This document shows positions 1 to 9,510 of a stretch of DNA of 64,000 bases, piece after piece; positions within the stretch are counted from its first letter, which is position 1, and every line of letters starts with the position of its first letter. The notes beneath the pieces were generated by a model. It saw nothing but the letters and a program-made list of their open reading frames with translations. It searched no databases and was not told the DNA's origin. The translations under genes were made by a program, and so were the position numbers. This DNA comes from Terriglobia bacterium (GTDB taxonomy: Bacteria; Acidobacteriota; Terriglobia; Bryobacterales; Bryobacteraceae), in the NCBI GenBank assembly GCA_020073265.1, contig JAIQFN010000011.1, positions 50,312-114,311 of the forward strand, in the 5' to 3' direction.

Positions 1-1099
1 GCGCGATCACTTCGCCGGCCTGGCCTACCGCTACGTCCTGATCGTTGTGATCCACCACCCGGACCTCGACGCCCATCACTGCCCTGCCCGCCGATTTCAC
101 CGGAGCGAACTCGCGGTCCGCGTCTTCGAAGCGATGATCCTCGTGTTGCAGACGCGTGAGCAAGGGGCTCACTTCGGTCATGCCGTAGCCTTGCACGAAT
201 TCGCAGCGGAAAGTGTCGATGGCGTGGCGGAGCACCGGCAGCGGCATGGGAGAGGCGCCGTAGACCACGCGCCGCAGGCTCGTCAGGTCGTAATTCGGCA
301 GGTCGGGATGATTCAGAACCATGTTGATCATGGTAGGGACCAGCACCAGGGTGCTGATGCGGTGGCGCTCGATGGCGCGCATCACGGCCACCGGATCGAA
401 GCTGGGGATGAAACAATGCGTGGAGCCGCACAGCGTCAAGCCGAAGATTGCGCCGGCGTCGGCCAGATGAAACATGGGCGCGGCGTGCAGCCACTTGCCT
501 TCGCTGAACAGGCCGCCGGGAGGCAGCAGCGAATGAATGGCGTTGGAGTACAGGTTGCGATGCGTCAGCATGGCGCCCTTCGGGCCGCCGGTGGTGCCGC
601 TGGTGTAGAACAATCCCGCGACGTCGTTTTCGTCCGGCTCGGGAAAGTTCTTCGGCACGCCGGGGTCGGCCTGGCTCTTCCAATCCAGCAATCCCGACGG
701 GCTGCTTCCCTTGCCGGCGTAGATGAAGTGTTGAATGCCTGGCACGGCATTCAGAATCTCGGGCACCAGCGCGGCGAAGCGTTCGTCGACGAACAGCATC
801 TTGCTGCCGGAGTCCGACAAGGTGAAGATGATTTCGTTGACGTGCCAGCGCGTGTTGAGCGGCACGATCAGGGCGCCGGCCATGGCGGTGGAATAGTACA
901 ACTCCAGGTACTCGGGAGAATTCAGCATCAGCAGGGCGACGCGGTCGCCTTTCGACGCGCCCAACTTGGCCAGCTTGCGTGCCGAGCGCTCCACCTCCGC
1001 GTAGAACTCGTGGTAGGTCAAGGTGCGATCCTCATCCTCGATGGCGATGGTGTCGCCGAAGAAGCTTTTCGCGCGGCGCAGGCAATAGTTGACGGTCAT
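1..1099 (-). CDS. AMP-dependent acyl-CoA synthetase/ligase (3' end outside window)
   Basis: The reverse strand from ATG at 1099 reads open to the window edge (366 codons). It is an ANL-superfamily adenylating enzyme, expected to activate a carboxylic or fatty acid to its acyl-AMP and then acyl-CoA in the cytoplasm. The N-terminus ([16 protein letters not shown]) is followed by the P-loop-like motif FYTSGTTGGPKGAM near residues 162-175, and by GYGMTEVSPLL and a GEVIA segment at the edge. The C-terminal lid domain with the catalytic lysine lies outside the window. The start overlaps the stop of the upstream MaoC-like gene by ATGA, so the two are probably translated together, fitting a short beta-oxidation or acyl-activation operon. 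Substrate cannot be told from sequence alone. Confidence 0.9.
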   Translation of the reverse strand, partial: MTVNYCLRRAKSFFGDTIAIEDEDRTLTYHEFYAEVERSARKLAKLGASKGDRVALLMLNSPEYLELYYSTAMAGALIVPLNTRWHVNEIIFTLSDSGSKMLFVDERFAALVPEILNAVPGIQHFIYAGKGSSPSGLLDWKSQADPGVPKNFPEPDENDVAGLFYTSGTTGGPKGAMLTHRNLYSNAIHSLLPPGGLFSEGKWLHAAPMFHLADAGAIFGLTLCGSTHCFIPSFDPVAVMRAIERHRISTLVLVPTMINMVLNHPDLPNYDLTSLRRVVYGASPMPLPVLRHAIDTFRCEFVQGYGMTEVSPLLTRLQHEDHRFEDADREFAPVKSAGRAVMGVEVRVVDHNDQDVAVGQAGEVIA

Positions 1100-1536
1100 G
1101 CCCGCGCCTTCAACAGTACTTTGTCGTAATAGACGATCACGGTCTCACCGTGCTGGTTGAGCACGGTGGTTTCGAAAGTCACGACGCCCCGTCCGGCGCC
1201 CTTGGGCTCTTTGGACGTCACCTTCTTGGCGACGTGGACGGTATCGCCGATGAACACCGGCCGCGTGAAGCGCAGCTTGTCGACGCCATAGAACGCGATC
1301 ACGGTGTCGGTAATCTGGTCGAGCTGCACGCTGAGGCCGGTGGAGATGCTGAATATCAGAGCGCCGTGGGCGATGCGCTTTCCGAACGGGCCTTGGGCCG
1401 CGTAGGTCTCGCTCATGTGCAGCTCGACGAAATCTCCCGAGAGGCCGGCGAAGTTCACGATGTCGGCTTCGGTGATGGTCCGGCTGCGCGAAGTGCTGAC
1501 GCTGCCGACGGCAAAATCTTCAAAATGGAGACTCAA
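1096..1536 (-). CDS. MaoC-like (hot-dog fold) dehydratase/enoyl-CoA hydratase
   Basis: This 146-residue protein is a single hot-dog domain of the MaoC/(R)-specific enoyl-CoA hydratase type. The catalytic pair appears as D35 and H40 in [14 protein letters not shown], followed by the conserved GKRIAHGAL segment. Family members hydrate trans-2-enoyl-CoA to (R)-3-hydroxyacyl-CoA. Here the usual N-P of the GDxNPLH signature is replaced by V-E, so the exact substrate is uncertain. It is upstream of and overlaps (ATGA) the acyl-CoA ligase, and is divergent from malate dehydrogenase with about 64 bp between starts. A divergent promoter must lie in that short gap. Confidence 0.85.
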   Translation of the reverse strand: MSLHFEDFAVGSVSTSRSRTITEADIVNFAGLSGDFVELHMSETYAAQGPFGKRIAHGALIFSISTGLSVQLDQITDTVIAFYGVDKLRFTRPVFIGDTVHVAKKVTSKEPKGAGRGVVTFETTVLNQHGETVIVYYDKVLLKARA

Positions 1537-1562
1537 GAGTGGCGCCTTTCTAAAACTCGATC

Positions 1563-1591
1563 TTGACAGACGGCCGCGCCTGTCCTACCTT
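1563..1591 (+). promoter_or_regulatory. Putative sigma70-type promoter for mdh, leaderless
   Basis: TTGACA at 1563-1568 and TACCTT at 1586-1591 are separated by 17 nt. The mdh ATG starts only 9 nt after the -10 and no Shine-Dalgarno is visible before it, so transcription probably starts at or next to the A of the start codon. The -10 matches consensus at only three positions. Confidence 0.55.
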
Positions 1592-1600
1592 GAAAATTCT

Positions 1601-2536
1601 ATGCGAAAAAAAGTCACAGTAGTGGGAGCAGGTAATGTAGGCGCCAATTGCGCGCTGCGGATTGCCGGCAAAGAGCTGGCGGATGTGGTCCTGGTGGACA
1701 TCGTGGAGGGCGTCCCCCAGGGCAAGGGGCTCGACATATTGCAGTCGGGTCCGGTGGAGGGCTACGACGTCAACATCGTCGGATCGAACGATTACGGGCC
1801 GACGGCGAACTCGGACATCGTGGTGATCACCGCGGGCTTCCCGCGCAAACCCGGCATGAGCCGCGACGATTTGTTGCTGGCCAATTACGAGATCGTGAAG
1901 GCCGCCACCGAGCAGGCGGTGAAGCACTCGCCCAACTCGATTCTGATTCTGGTCACCAATCCCCTGGACGCGATGTGCTGGACGGCGTTCCAGGTTTCGA
2001 AGTTTTCGAAGAACCGAGTCATCGGCATGGCCGGCGTGCTGGACACGGCGCGCTTCCGGACGTTCATCGCGCAAGAGCTGGAGGTGTCGGTGGAGAACGT
2101 GACGGCGATGGTGCTGGGCGGGCACGGCGACACCATGGTTCCCCTCGCCCGCCTGACCAGCGTTTCCGGCATCCCGCTCAGCGAGCTGATGGACCAGGCC
2201 ACCATCGACCGGCTGGTGGATCGGGCGCGCAATGGCGGCGCCGAGATCGTGAAATACCTCAAGACCGGGAGCGCTTACTACGCGCCATCGTCGGCCGCCG
2301 TGGAAATGGTGGAGTCCATTCTCAAGGACAAGAAGAAGGTGCTGCCGTGCGCGGCCTATCTGGAAGGCGAATACGGGATCAAGGGGCTTTTTGTGGGAGT
2401 GCCGGTGAAGCTGGGCGCGCGCGGCATCGAAAAGATCTTCCAACTCCGGTTGAGCGCCGACGAACAAGCGGCGCTACAGAAGAGCGCGGCGGCCGTGCAG
2501 GAGCTGGTGGACGTGATGAAAGCGAAGATGGGCTAG
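1601..2536 (+). CDS. mdh: Malate dehydrogenase (LDH-like type)
   Basis: The 311-residue protein catalyses NAD-dependent malate/oxaloacetate interconversion in the TCA cycle. It has the Rossmann motif GAGNVG at 9-14, the ribose-binding D33, substrate arginines R82 and R88 in [14 protein letters not shown]120 in VTNPLDAM, D148/R151 in GVLDTARFR, and catalytic H175 in GGHGDTMV. R82 in the specificity loop favours malate over lactate. Length and motifs match the LDH-like MDH group. ATG 1601 is chosen because the Rossmann strand begins immediately after it; the frame is open further upstream to 1415 but that part shows no family similarity. The gene is monocistronic, divergent from the MaoC gene and convergent with the cytochrome gene. 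Confidence 0.97.
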   Translation: MRKKVTVVGAGNVGANCALRIAGKELADVVLVDIVEGVPQGKGLDILQSGPVEGYDVNIVGSNDYGPTANSDIVVITAGFPRKPGMSRDDLLLANYEIVKAATEQAVKHSPNSILILVTNPLDAMCWTAFQVSKFSKNRVIGMAGVLDTARFRTFIAQELEVSVENVTAMVLGGHGDTMVPLARLTSVSGIPLSELMDQATIDRLVDRARNGGAEIVKYLKTGSAYYAPSSAAVEMVESILKDKKKVLPCAAYLEGEYGIKGLFVGVPVKLGARGIEKIFQLRLSADEQAALQKSAAAVQELVDVMKAKMG

Positions 2537-2541
2537 CCAAG

Positions 2542-2591
2542 AAAAACTCCACGGGACCGCCTGACGTTTGGCATCAGACGATCCCGTGGAG
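2542..2591 (-). terminator. Intrinsic terminator between convergent mdh and decaheme cytochrome genes
   Basis: Perfect 10-bp arms CTCCACGGGA (2547-2556) and TCCCGTGGAG (2582-2591) enclose a further near-complementary inner stem. On the minus strand the hairpin is followed directly by five U residues (AAAAA at 2542-2546 on the plus strand), so it best terminates the cytochrome transcript. It may also stop mdh transcripts, although there is no U-run on that side. Confidence 0.8.
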
Positions 2592-2616
2592 CGCACGATC
2601 AGACTGCTGAGACAGG

Positions 2617-4647
2617 TTACTGAGTTCTGGAGTGCACTGTGTCTACCGAGAACTCAGCGTTCTGGCCATGGCACACCAGGCAGCTCTCGCCGAGCGCCGT
2701 GGTATTGGCCACTGCATGGATAGCGGTTGCCTTGTCGTCATGGCAACCCTGGCAAGCGGCCGCGATCGGTCCCATGGTTGGCGTGAAGCCGCCCGGGCTC
2801 GCCACTGCTGCTTGCGCGCCGACGTTGTCCACGCGATAGGAATTATTCACGTGGCAGGTGACGCAGTCGCGAAGGTCGCCCGGATACCGGACTTCCTGGT
2901 AATTGGTGCTTCCCAGGACGTAAGGATTCGCCAGGTTCTCGCCGCGATGGGTGCTGTGGATCTGGGTGGCAAAGCTGACGCTCTGCTTGGAGGTGCCGTC
3001 AGCCAGCGTGGGATTGTGGCAGATCACGCATTCCTGCGTGTTTCCGCGGGAGCCACCATGGATGAACGCCAGATCCTGGTGGCAGGCGCTGCATTTCGCG
3101 GTGGAAACAACCTGGCGTCTCGCCGCCATCGGACTGCTGTCCAGCGAGAAGTAGCTCTCCACCGGCATGGCGCGGTCGGTGGCCGCCTGTTGCTGGGTGG
3201 TGTTGGCCATCAGGTTCACTGTATTCGCGGCTTCCATGGAGATGGTGTAAGAGCCGGTGGCGGTGGCCGGGATCACATTGGTCATCTTGTAAGCGTAGGT
3301 GCCGTCGCTGCCGGCGGTGGCCTTGGTTGGAGTTTCCGAAACTCGCATTCCGCCCGGTTGGGTTCCATAGTCGACGTTCGAGCCACCCAAGATCATTCGG
3401 ATGGTGGTCAGTTTGGTGATGTCAACCGGATTGCCGGCTTTGTCCTTCACCTGGAACGTCACTGTCGGAGAACTGCCCGGAGTCGCGTTGTCGATCTTCA
3501 TAATCTTCAGGACGAGGCCCGGCAGCGCCGCCGAATTGTTGGGAACCGTGTGCGCTCCCGGAATGGAAGCGTCAAATTCCGTGTGCTGCGTTGAGGTGTG
3601 GCAGTTGGCGCACTGCGTGTCATCCACTTGAACCAGGTTGACGTGATTTTGGCCAGTGGCAAAATTAACATCGTCGTGGCAGGAACCGCACACCGCCTGG
3701 CTGGGTTTGGTCTTCCAGTTGTCGGCTTGCGCCGGTCCGGCGGCATGACAGGTGGTGCAATTGCGTGCATCCTGCGGGAGCACGATGGAGGAGTAATCCT
3801 GCTTGGTGCCGCGGTGGATGACGAAGTAGTCTCCGCCCGCCTTCACGCTGGGCAGGCTGGATCCCATGTGCAGCTTATGGATGAACACCTTCATGTCCAC
3901 GGTGTTGAGCGAATCCGGATTGGTGCTTTGCGGGGTATGACACAGGTCGCAGAAGGCCATCTTCTTGCGAGGGCCGGGGTTTCCGTGAGCGTTGATCGGA
4001 TCGTGACAGCCATTGCAACTGGCTTCGTTGATGACGTCCCGGACGTTGGTGGGCTTGGAGCCGTTCGGCACAAAGGTAAAGACATCGTCCGACGTATACA
4101 TACTCGGAAAGCCGTAGGCCGATAAGTCACGCTCCACCTGAACGCCGATGGTGTGCGTGGCGGTGGCATCGAAACCAGCCGACGCTTTCGTCCCAAACGT
4201 ATAGTCGTAGGTGCCAGTGGTCGAGTCCACCAGCGTGAACGTGCCGTTCTTATCCGTGCCGGCCTGGGTTTGAGGAGCATTCGAGTTGGTGGTCGACTTG
4301 GCGACGCTGGTGGTGTAAGCGATGTATTGAGACTGGCCGTTGGGGATGTAAGCCGCGACGAAGCTAACGCCTTCCGCGCCCGGCGTCAAGCCGCCGTTCA
4401 CATCCAGTCCATTGCCGTTGGAGTCCGTCAGAGTGAAGCGGGCAGTGATGGTGCCGTCGCTCGCGATGCTGGCGCTTTTGATCTTGATCACGACTCCCGG
4501 GGTGAACGAGTTGAATGCGCGATCGGCAACCGCCGCCGGAGAATAATCCCTGTTTTGTTTGGCCGGACGCTGTGCAGCGGCGGCAGTGACGAAGACGAAA
4601 CTACAAGCTAAGGCGAACGTAGCCCTAGCCCGTGCAGAATATTGCAT
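2617..4647 (-). CDS. OmcA/MtrC-type decaheme c-type cytochrome, secreted
   Basis: The 676-residue protein starts with a Sec signal peptide (cleavage near A25) and has no lipobox cysteine. It contains exactly ten CXXCH heme sites, starting at about C211, 233, 297, 320, 346 and then C519, 540, 595, 632, 656. Two pentaheme blocks each follow a beta-rich domain (about 50-200 and 370-505), the four-domain order of OmcA/MtrC (TIGR03507-type) outer-surface cytochromes. Those proteins pass electrons to extracellular acceptors such as metal oxides. No MtrA/MtrB-like porin-cytochrome genes are next to it, so the route of electrons to it is unknown. A strong Shine-Dalgarno (AGGAGG) lies 14 nt before the ATG, slightly far. 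Confidence 0.92.
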   Translation of the reverse strand: MQYSARARATFALACSFVFVTAAAAQRPAKQNRDYSPAAVADRAFNSFTPGVVIKIKSASIASDGTITARFTLTDSNGNGLDVNGGLTPGAEGVSFVAAYIPNGQSQYIAYTTSVAKSTTNSNAPQTQAGTDKNGTFTLVDSTTGTYDYTFGTKASAGFDATATHTIGVQVERDLSAYGFPSMYTSDDVFTFVPNGSKPTNVRDVINEASCNGCHDPINAHGNPGPRKKMAFCDLCHTPQSTNPDSLNTVDMKVFIHKLHMGSSLPSVKAGGDYFVIHRGTKQDYSSIVLPQDARNCTTCHAAGPAQADNWKTKPSQAVCGSCHDDVNFATGQNHVNLVQVDDTQCANCHTSTQHTEFDASIPGAHTVPNNSAALPGLVLKIMKIDNATPGSSPTVTFQVKDKAGNPVDITKLTTIRMILGGSNVDYGTQPGGMRVSETPTKATAGSDGTYAYKMTNVIPATATGSYTISMEAANTVNLMANTTQQQAATDRAMPVESYFSLDSSPMAARRQVVSTAKCSACHQDLAFIHGGSRGNTQECVICHNPTLADGTSKQSVSFATQIHSTHRGENLANPYVLGSTNYQEVRYPGDLRDCVTCHVNNSYRVDNVGAQAAVASPGGFTPTMGPIAAACQGCHDDKATAIHAVANTTALGESCLVCHGQNAEFSVDTVHSRTQ

Positions 4648-4911
4648 AGGCAGTAGTATTTCCTCCTTACCGATTTAGTAGAGACAGGTAGGTAGTCAGA
4701 ATCTCGCGGACCAACCGTTACGTGGCAGGACGCTTGCGATCAACAATGCATTTGGCATGCCATCGTGCTCGCCGCGGGATGGTTTGTAGTACGGTATCGG
4801 CCTCAGCCGCAGCAGCGGGGTATTTGGGGCGCTTAGCACACAAAAAACTGAGGCTCTTCGCTCAACCGGGAAGTTTTTGCGGTAGTTTCAAGTCGAGTGA
4901 GCGGCTTGCCG
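4648..4911. other. Intergenic region upstream of the decaheme cytochrome
   Basis: No convincing gene is present in this 264-nt gap. It holds the 5' region of the minus-strand cytochrome gene, with the AGGAGG Shine-Dalgarno at 4662-4667 (complement) and an AT-rich TACTAAAT stretch just upstream. At its other end an 8-bp inverted repeat (4878-4885 with 4912-4919) overlaps the stop codon of the NHL protein. It could form a stem after that gene but lacks a U-run on the transcribed strand. Confidence 0.5.
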
Positions 4912-7900
4912 CTACCGCACCGCGATGGTCACGGGCAGGCTGGGCTGGCCCGCGGCGGTGATCACGACGGGCACCTGGTCGCCGGGCTGCACGTTCTTGG
5001 GCACGTAGGCATTCACCTGATAGAGTCCGACAAAGGTTGGCGCGAGCCCCGAAAAGAAGACCTCCGCGGTCTGGCCACCGACCGTGACGCTGACCTGGTT
5101 CGTGGTATACGAGTAGGGCGACAGAGGGGCAGCGGCGCCGGTTGGAACGGGCGGATCGACTTTGCCGAGGCCAGTGCAATAGATGATGATGGCGTCTCCT
5201 GCCTTCACCGGATGCGCGGGATCGGCGAATGTTTGAGCGCCAGTGGCGTCTACTCCGAGTATGATGCCCTGACCTTTGCCGGACGAGTCCAGCGTGAAGA
5301 TCCCGGGCGCCGCTGGAGCGACAGTGACGGACTGCGGGGCCGACAGGCTGTTTCCGCGCGTGACGATCACCTGCTGGTCCGTGTTGGGGGCGACCTCGAA
5401 CGGAACGATGGCGTTCACCTGCCCGTCGCTGGCGTAAATGAGCGGAGTCGCGATTCCCGCCAGCGCCACCGTGCTTCCGGCGAGGTTCACCGGCAAGGGA
5501 ACTTTATCGGCCTGCGCCTGGCCCTGTGCCAGCTTACTGCCGCGAATGGTGATGAAGCTACCTGGAGCGACGGGCGCTTGCGCGGCATAGCTGGCGCCGT
5601 TGACAATCGCGCCGGTGTCGACAGCCGGAGGCGTATCCAAAGTCAGGAAGCCGCCTTTGGTATGCGCCTGGCCTTTCAAATTCTGCTCCGGGATTTGGGC
5701 GTCCGCTGTCACTGTGACGGACGGAGTATTATGCTGCGGCGTCCAGGTTGAGGTCCAGGTGCCGTCCTTGAGCGAAAGCAGCGAAAGCGACACGTCGCCG
5801 TTGGAGAAACTGACCACTACGTTGCCGGTGGTCATGGGATTGGCGCAATCGTCGATGACGTAGACGGCGATGGCACCGGGGAAGCCGGCCGGCACCGTGA
5901 AGCCGTCCGAGAGCAGCGTGAAGACCGGAGCCAGCGTGGTGGGCGTACAAGCCGCTTGGGCTTCAGTGAACGACCTCGCCGACGGCCCAGCGGAAGCCGG
6001 CGCTACGATCACCAGGACAATGGCGATGTTGCGCGTGCTGCCGTCCGAGAACAAGAGCGTGATCGAGCCGCGGTGAATGCCGGGGTTCAGTCCTTTGATG
6101 TTCGGCTGGACGACGATGCGCACCGGTTGAGCTGCTGTGACCGTACCATCCGGGGGGAGCGTCGTGATCCAGTTCTGGCTGTCGGCCGTGGCGCTTACTG
6201 AGCGGAACGTAACGGGCGTAGTGCTCAGACTCTGTACCAGCACGGTCTGGGATCCGGGGGATTCGCCTCCAGCGACGGCGGTAAAGATGATAGCCGAGGG
6301 TTGCACGATCGGGCCGATTTTGCTGCCCGGCTTGAGGACATTCAGAAAAACCGACACAGACTGAGGCGTGTTGTCGGCGTCCGGCGCGCTGACTTGCACC
6401 GTTCCAGAATAGGTACCGGCGTCGAGGGACAGCGGGTTCACGTCGAGTCGAACGGCGGGAACCAGTGGTGAATCCGCATCGCTCACCCCGCTGCCGGGGA
6501 ACGCGGAGAGCCAGCCACCGCCGGACAGCGTGGACGCTTGGGCGGTCCAACGCATCTGGCCGCGGCCGGTATTCAGGATATTGAAGAATTGCGGCGGCGC
6601 CGGTCCGCCACCTTGCACCGCGAAGAAGGTCAAGCCGGTTTGCGGGATCCGGATCGTTTGCGGCACGGCGGAGACGGTCATGGTCACCGGGACGGTCACT
6701 GCTTGCGGAGGATTCGCGCTGGAGAACGTGACGGTACCTGAGTAGGTGCCCGGAATGAGGCCGGTTGGGTCGGCGGTAATGTTGACCGAAGTTGATCCGA
6801 AAGCCGCGAGGGTTGCAGTTCCGGTAGAAGCGGAGAGCCAGTGCCCGCCGAAGGTTGTAGTGGCGGCCACGTTGGCGACGATCGAGCCTCCGCCGAGGTT
6901 CGACACCGAGAGCGTCCGCGAGCGGGCCGGCGATTGCTGCACGAATGAAAAGACCATCGAGGTAGGTTTCACGTCGAGACTGGGCTGACCGGCGGCAGTG
7001 ACGGTCAATGCCACCGCTATGGTTTGCGAAGCCGGGCTGGCGTTGGGAGCAGTGATGTTGATGGAGGCCTGATTCGCGCCGGCCGTAAGCTTGGAGGGGT
7101 CCACTGTCACCTGGAGCGTGACGGGCATGAACCCGGACGCGGGCGAAACGCTGAGCCAGGGACTCGAAGCTGGCACGGACGTGGTGTAAGGGATGCCGGG
7201 AATCGAGCCGGTCAGATTGACGCTTTGTGTCACGGGCGAGGATCCGGCGGGCGCGGTGAATGCGAGGTTGGTGGCCGAGATCTGAAAGCCAGGCGGGTTG
7301 GCGAGCACCTCGCGGATCCGATTGAGCCCCAAATCGGCGATCAGGACATTACCCGCCAGATCCACGGCGACATCGGTTGGAGCTCCGATAAAGGTGTTGG
7401 TCGCTGGGCCGCCGTCGCCGAATCCGGCTGGCGGCAGCGAACCGGCGAAGGTGGTGATGGTGCCATTCAGATCGACCTTGCGAACGACGCTATTGCCCTG
7501 ATCGGCTATGTAGAGATTGCCGGCAGGATCGAAGGCCAGGCCTTGCGGATTCTTCAGAGAGGCCTTTACAGCCGGGCCGGTGTCGCCGGAGTAGTCAGGC
7601 AGTCCATTGCCGGCGACGGTAGTAATGGTGAGGTCGCTGGCGGCGATGCGGCGCACGCGATTGTTGGCGGAATCGCAGAAGTAAATCGCGTTGTTGAAAA
7701 AAACCAGGCCGATCGGTTTGTTTAGCTTGGCGTCGGCCGACTTGCCGCCGTCTCCGGAAAAGCCAGCCTCCCCGGTGCCGGCAATGACACCGCCGTGCGT
7801 AACGGTTGAATTTACCGCCACCACGCGGTTTGTACCCCGGTCGGCGATCAGAAGGTCTCCCGAACCATCGAAGTCCAGGCCGTATGGTTGGCTGTGACCT

Positions 7901-9366
7901 CGTGCGTCGGGGCCAAAGACGGAGTTGCCGGTATCGACAAAAGTGGTGATGGTTCCGCTTGCGTCGATCCTACGGACGGCCTGATTGAAGCCGTCGGAAA
8001 AATACAAATTATTGTCAGGCCCGAGGCGAAGGTAGGTTGGAAAGGCGACCGTGGCTTGGGTTGCCGGGCCGCCATCGCCGGAATAACCCTGAAAGCCGGT
8101 GCCGGCGTAGACCGAGATGGCGCCATCCTGGGCCACGCGGCGGATGCGGTTCTGACCGGTCTCGGAGAAGAACACATTTCCTGAAGCATCGGCGACGACT
8201 GAAGTGGGCAGGTATAAGGTAGCGCTGGTGGCGACGCCTCCGTCGCCCGAAAAACGATACAAGCCGTTTCCGGCTATGGTCTGAACATTCCCGTCGGCTG
8301 TTACCGCGCGTATGCGGCGGTTTTGATCGCCGATCAGAACGTTTCGCATCGAATCGACCGCGATGCCAGGCGAGACCAGATTGAACTGGGCTTTCAGCGC
8401 GGGGCCGCCGTCGCCGGCGAATCCCGCGGTGCCGCTGCCGGCGATGGTTGTGATTATGCCATTGGCGTCAACTTTGCGTACGCCGGCTACGACCACATCG
8501 GCAATGTAGACGTTGTTGGCGGAATCGGTGGCCACCGCCGCGGGAATCAAACCGGCTTGAGTAGCGGGTACGCCTTCTGCAAAATTGATGCCACCCCCGG
8601 CGAAGGTATCGATGATTCCGGCCGAGACCTTCCGCACGACGCCGTTGAAACTGTCGGCGATGTATAGGGTCCCAGCCGTATCCAGGGCGACGTGGACCGG
8701 GAAATTGAGTCGAGCCGCGGTGGCCGACGCACCGTCGCCTAAGTATCCAGGGTGGCCGTTCCCCGCGACGGTGGTGATGATGCCGTCGGCGGAAACTTTG
8801 CGGACCACGTTGTTGCCGGTGTCGGAGATGTAGAGATTGCCGGCTGAGTCCACCGCCAGGCCTCTGGGTTCGTTGAGCCGCGCCTGGATCGCCGGACCGC
8901 CGTCGCCGGTGTAGCCCTCGTCTCCGGTTCCCGCAATGGTCCGGATGATGCCGTCGGGCGTGACTCTGCGAACGTGACTGCCGAACTCGGCGATGTAGAG
9001 ATTGCCTTGGGTATCGACGGCGATGCCGAGCGGCGTATCGAGCGAGGCGTTCACCGCCAAGCCGCCATCGCCCGAACGGGTGAGCAGGCCGTTGCCGGCA
9101 ACCACGTTGATGATGCCGTCCGGGCCGACGCGCATCACCATGCCGTTGTCGGCGTCGCAGATGTAATAATTCCCGTTCTGATCGGTAGCGACGTCCAGAC
9201 TGAACAGGCCGCCGATGGGAGCCTGCAGGGCCGGGCGGCCGTCGCCTGGAAACAGCCAGTCGGTGCCGGCGAAGGTGGTGATGGTCTGCTGACCGAAGGC
9301 CGGAAGAAGAAGAGCGAGAGACGCTGCGAAGGCGGCAAGATATCGGCGGCGATTAGTGGGACACAT
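4912..9366 (-). CDS. Giant secreted NHL-repeat protein with Ig-like domains and Solibacter C-terminal domain
   Basis: The 1484-residue protein has a Sec signal peptide (ends near FGQ, residue 26). About a dozen NHL-type propeller repeats follow over residues 30-690; each has a D-x-x-GNLYIAD-like strand and a GDGGPA linker. Several BACON-like beta-sandwich domains follow to about 1120, marked by SPWLSVSP-type turns. The last ~235 residues form the Solibacter C-terminal domain (TIGR03437-type), recognisable by NGASYA, PGSFITIRG, VNAIVPF, YCTGLG and FSGLAPTFVGLYQVN. Such proteins are abundant in Solibacter relatives and probably act at or outside the outer membrane; a carbohydrate- or protein-binding role is inference. 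The coding region is intact, with no frameshift seen. Confidence 0.9.
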   Translation of the reverse strand: MCPTNRRRYLAAFAASLALLLPAFGQQTITTFAGTDWLFPGDGRPALQAPIGGLFSLDVATDQNGNYYICDADNGMVMRVGPDGIINVVAGNGLLTRSGDGGLAVNASLDTPLGIAVDTQGNLYIAEFGSHVRRVTPDGIIRTIAGTGDEGYTGDGGPAIQARLNEPRGLAVDSAGNLYISDTGNNVVRKVSADGIITTVAGNGHPGYLGDGASATAARLNFPVHVALDTAGTLYIADSFNGVVRKVSAGIIDTFAGGGINFAEGVPATQAGLIPAAVATDSANNVYIADVVVAGVRKVDANGIITTIAGSGTAGFAGDGGPALKAQFNLVSPGIAVDSMRNVLIGDQNRRIRAVTADGNVQTIAGNGLYRFSGDGGVATSATLYLPTSVVADASGNVFFSETGQNRIRRVAQDGAISVYAGTGFQGYSGDGGPATQATVAFPTYLRLGPDNNLYFSDGFNQAVRRIDASGTITTFVDTGNSVFGPDARGHSQPYGLDFDGSGDLLIADRGTNRVVAVNSTVTHGGVIAGTGEAGFSGDGGKSADAKLNKPIGLVFFNNAIYFCDSANNRVRRIAASDLTITTVAGNGLPDYSGDTGPAVKASLKNPQGLAFDPAGNLYIADQGNSVVRKVDLNGTITTFAGSLPPAGFGDGGPATNTFIGAPTDVAVDLAGNVLIADLGLNRIREVLANPPGFQISATNLAFTAPAGSSPVTQSVNLTGSIPGIPYTTSVPASSPWLSVSPASGFMPVTLQVTVDPSKLTAGANQASINITAPNASPASQTIAVALTVTAAGQPSLDVKPTSMVFSFVQQSPARSRTLSVSNLGGGSIVANVAATTTFGGHWLSASTGTATLAAFGSTSVNITADPTGLIPGTYSGTVTFSSANPPQAVTVPVTMTVSAVPQTIRIPQTGLTFFAVQGGGPAPPQFFNILNTGRGQMRWTAQASTLSGGGWLSAFPGSGVSDADSPLVPAVRLDVNPLSLDAGTYSGTVQVSAPDADNTPQSVSVFLNVLKPGSKIGPIVQPSAIIFTAVAGGESPGSQTVLVQSLSTTPVTFRSVSATADSQNWITTLPPDGTVTAAQPVRIVVQPNIKGLNPGIHRGSITLLFSDGSTRNIAIVLVIVAPASAGPSARSFTEAQAACTPTTLAPVFTLLSDGFTVPAGFPGAIAVYVIDDCANPMTTGNVVVSFSNGDVSLSLLSLKDGTWTSTWTPQHNTPSVTVTADAQIPEQNLKGQAHTKGGFLTLDTPPAVDTGAIVNGASYAAQAPVAPGSFITIRGSKLAQGQAQADKVPLPVNLAGSTVALAGIATPLIYASDGQVNAIVPFEVAPNTDQQVIVTRGNSLSAPQSVTVAPAAPGIFTLDSSGKGQGIILGVDATGAQTFADPAHPVKAGDAIIIYCTGLGKVDPPVPTGAAAPLSPYSYTTNQVSVTVGGQTAEVFFSGLAPTFVGLYQVNAYVPKNVQPGDQVPVVITAAGQPSLPVTIAVR

Positions 9367-9433
9367 TGTGGCTGGATCGGTATCGAACAGGATTTAATTA
9401 TGTCATTGGCAACGGTGTGGCGAAGGAGGTCGA

Positions 9434-9466
9434 TTGTCTTTCGGAGCGGCATGGATTGTATATACT
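9434..9466 (+). promoter_or_regulatory. Possible promoter for the SnoaL-like gene
   Basis: TTGTCT at 9434-9439 and an AT-rich TATATACT segment at 9459-9466 form a possible promoter, although the spacer (about 19-21 nt) is longer than ideal. It would give a leader of about 40 nt that ends with a good Shine-Dalgarno, AAGGAG at 9500-9505, 5 nt before ATG 9511. Confidence 0.4.
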
Positions 9467-9510
9467 GGCTCCTGACGGGAACCAGGAACTAATCCGGCTA
9501 AGGAGAAGTC

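Noticed and set aside
4878..4919. Inverted repeat TGCGGTAG/CTACCGCA at the end of the NHL gene as a terminator
   Set aside because: The arms are perfect but on the transcribed (minus) strand the following bases are A-rich, not U-rich, so an intrinsic terminator is not supported.
4722..4961. A 79-codon plus-strand frame in the gap upstream of the decaheme cytochrome
   Set aside because: No ribosome binding site, unnatural composition, and it runs into the antisense of the NHL gene.
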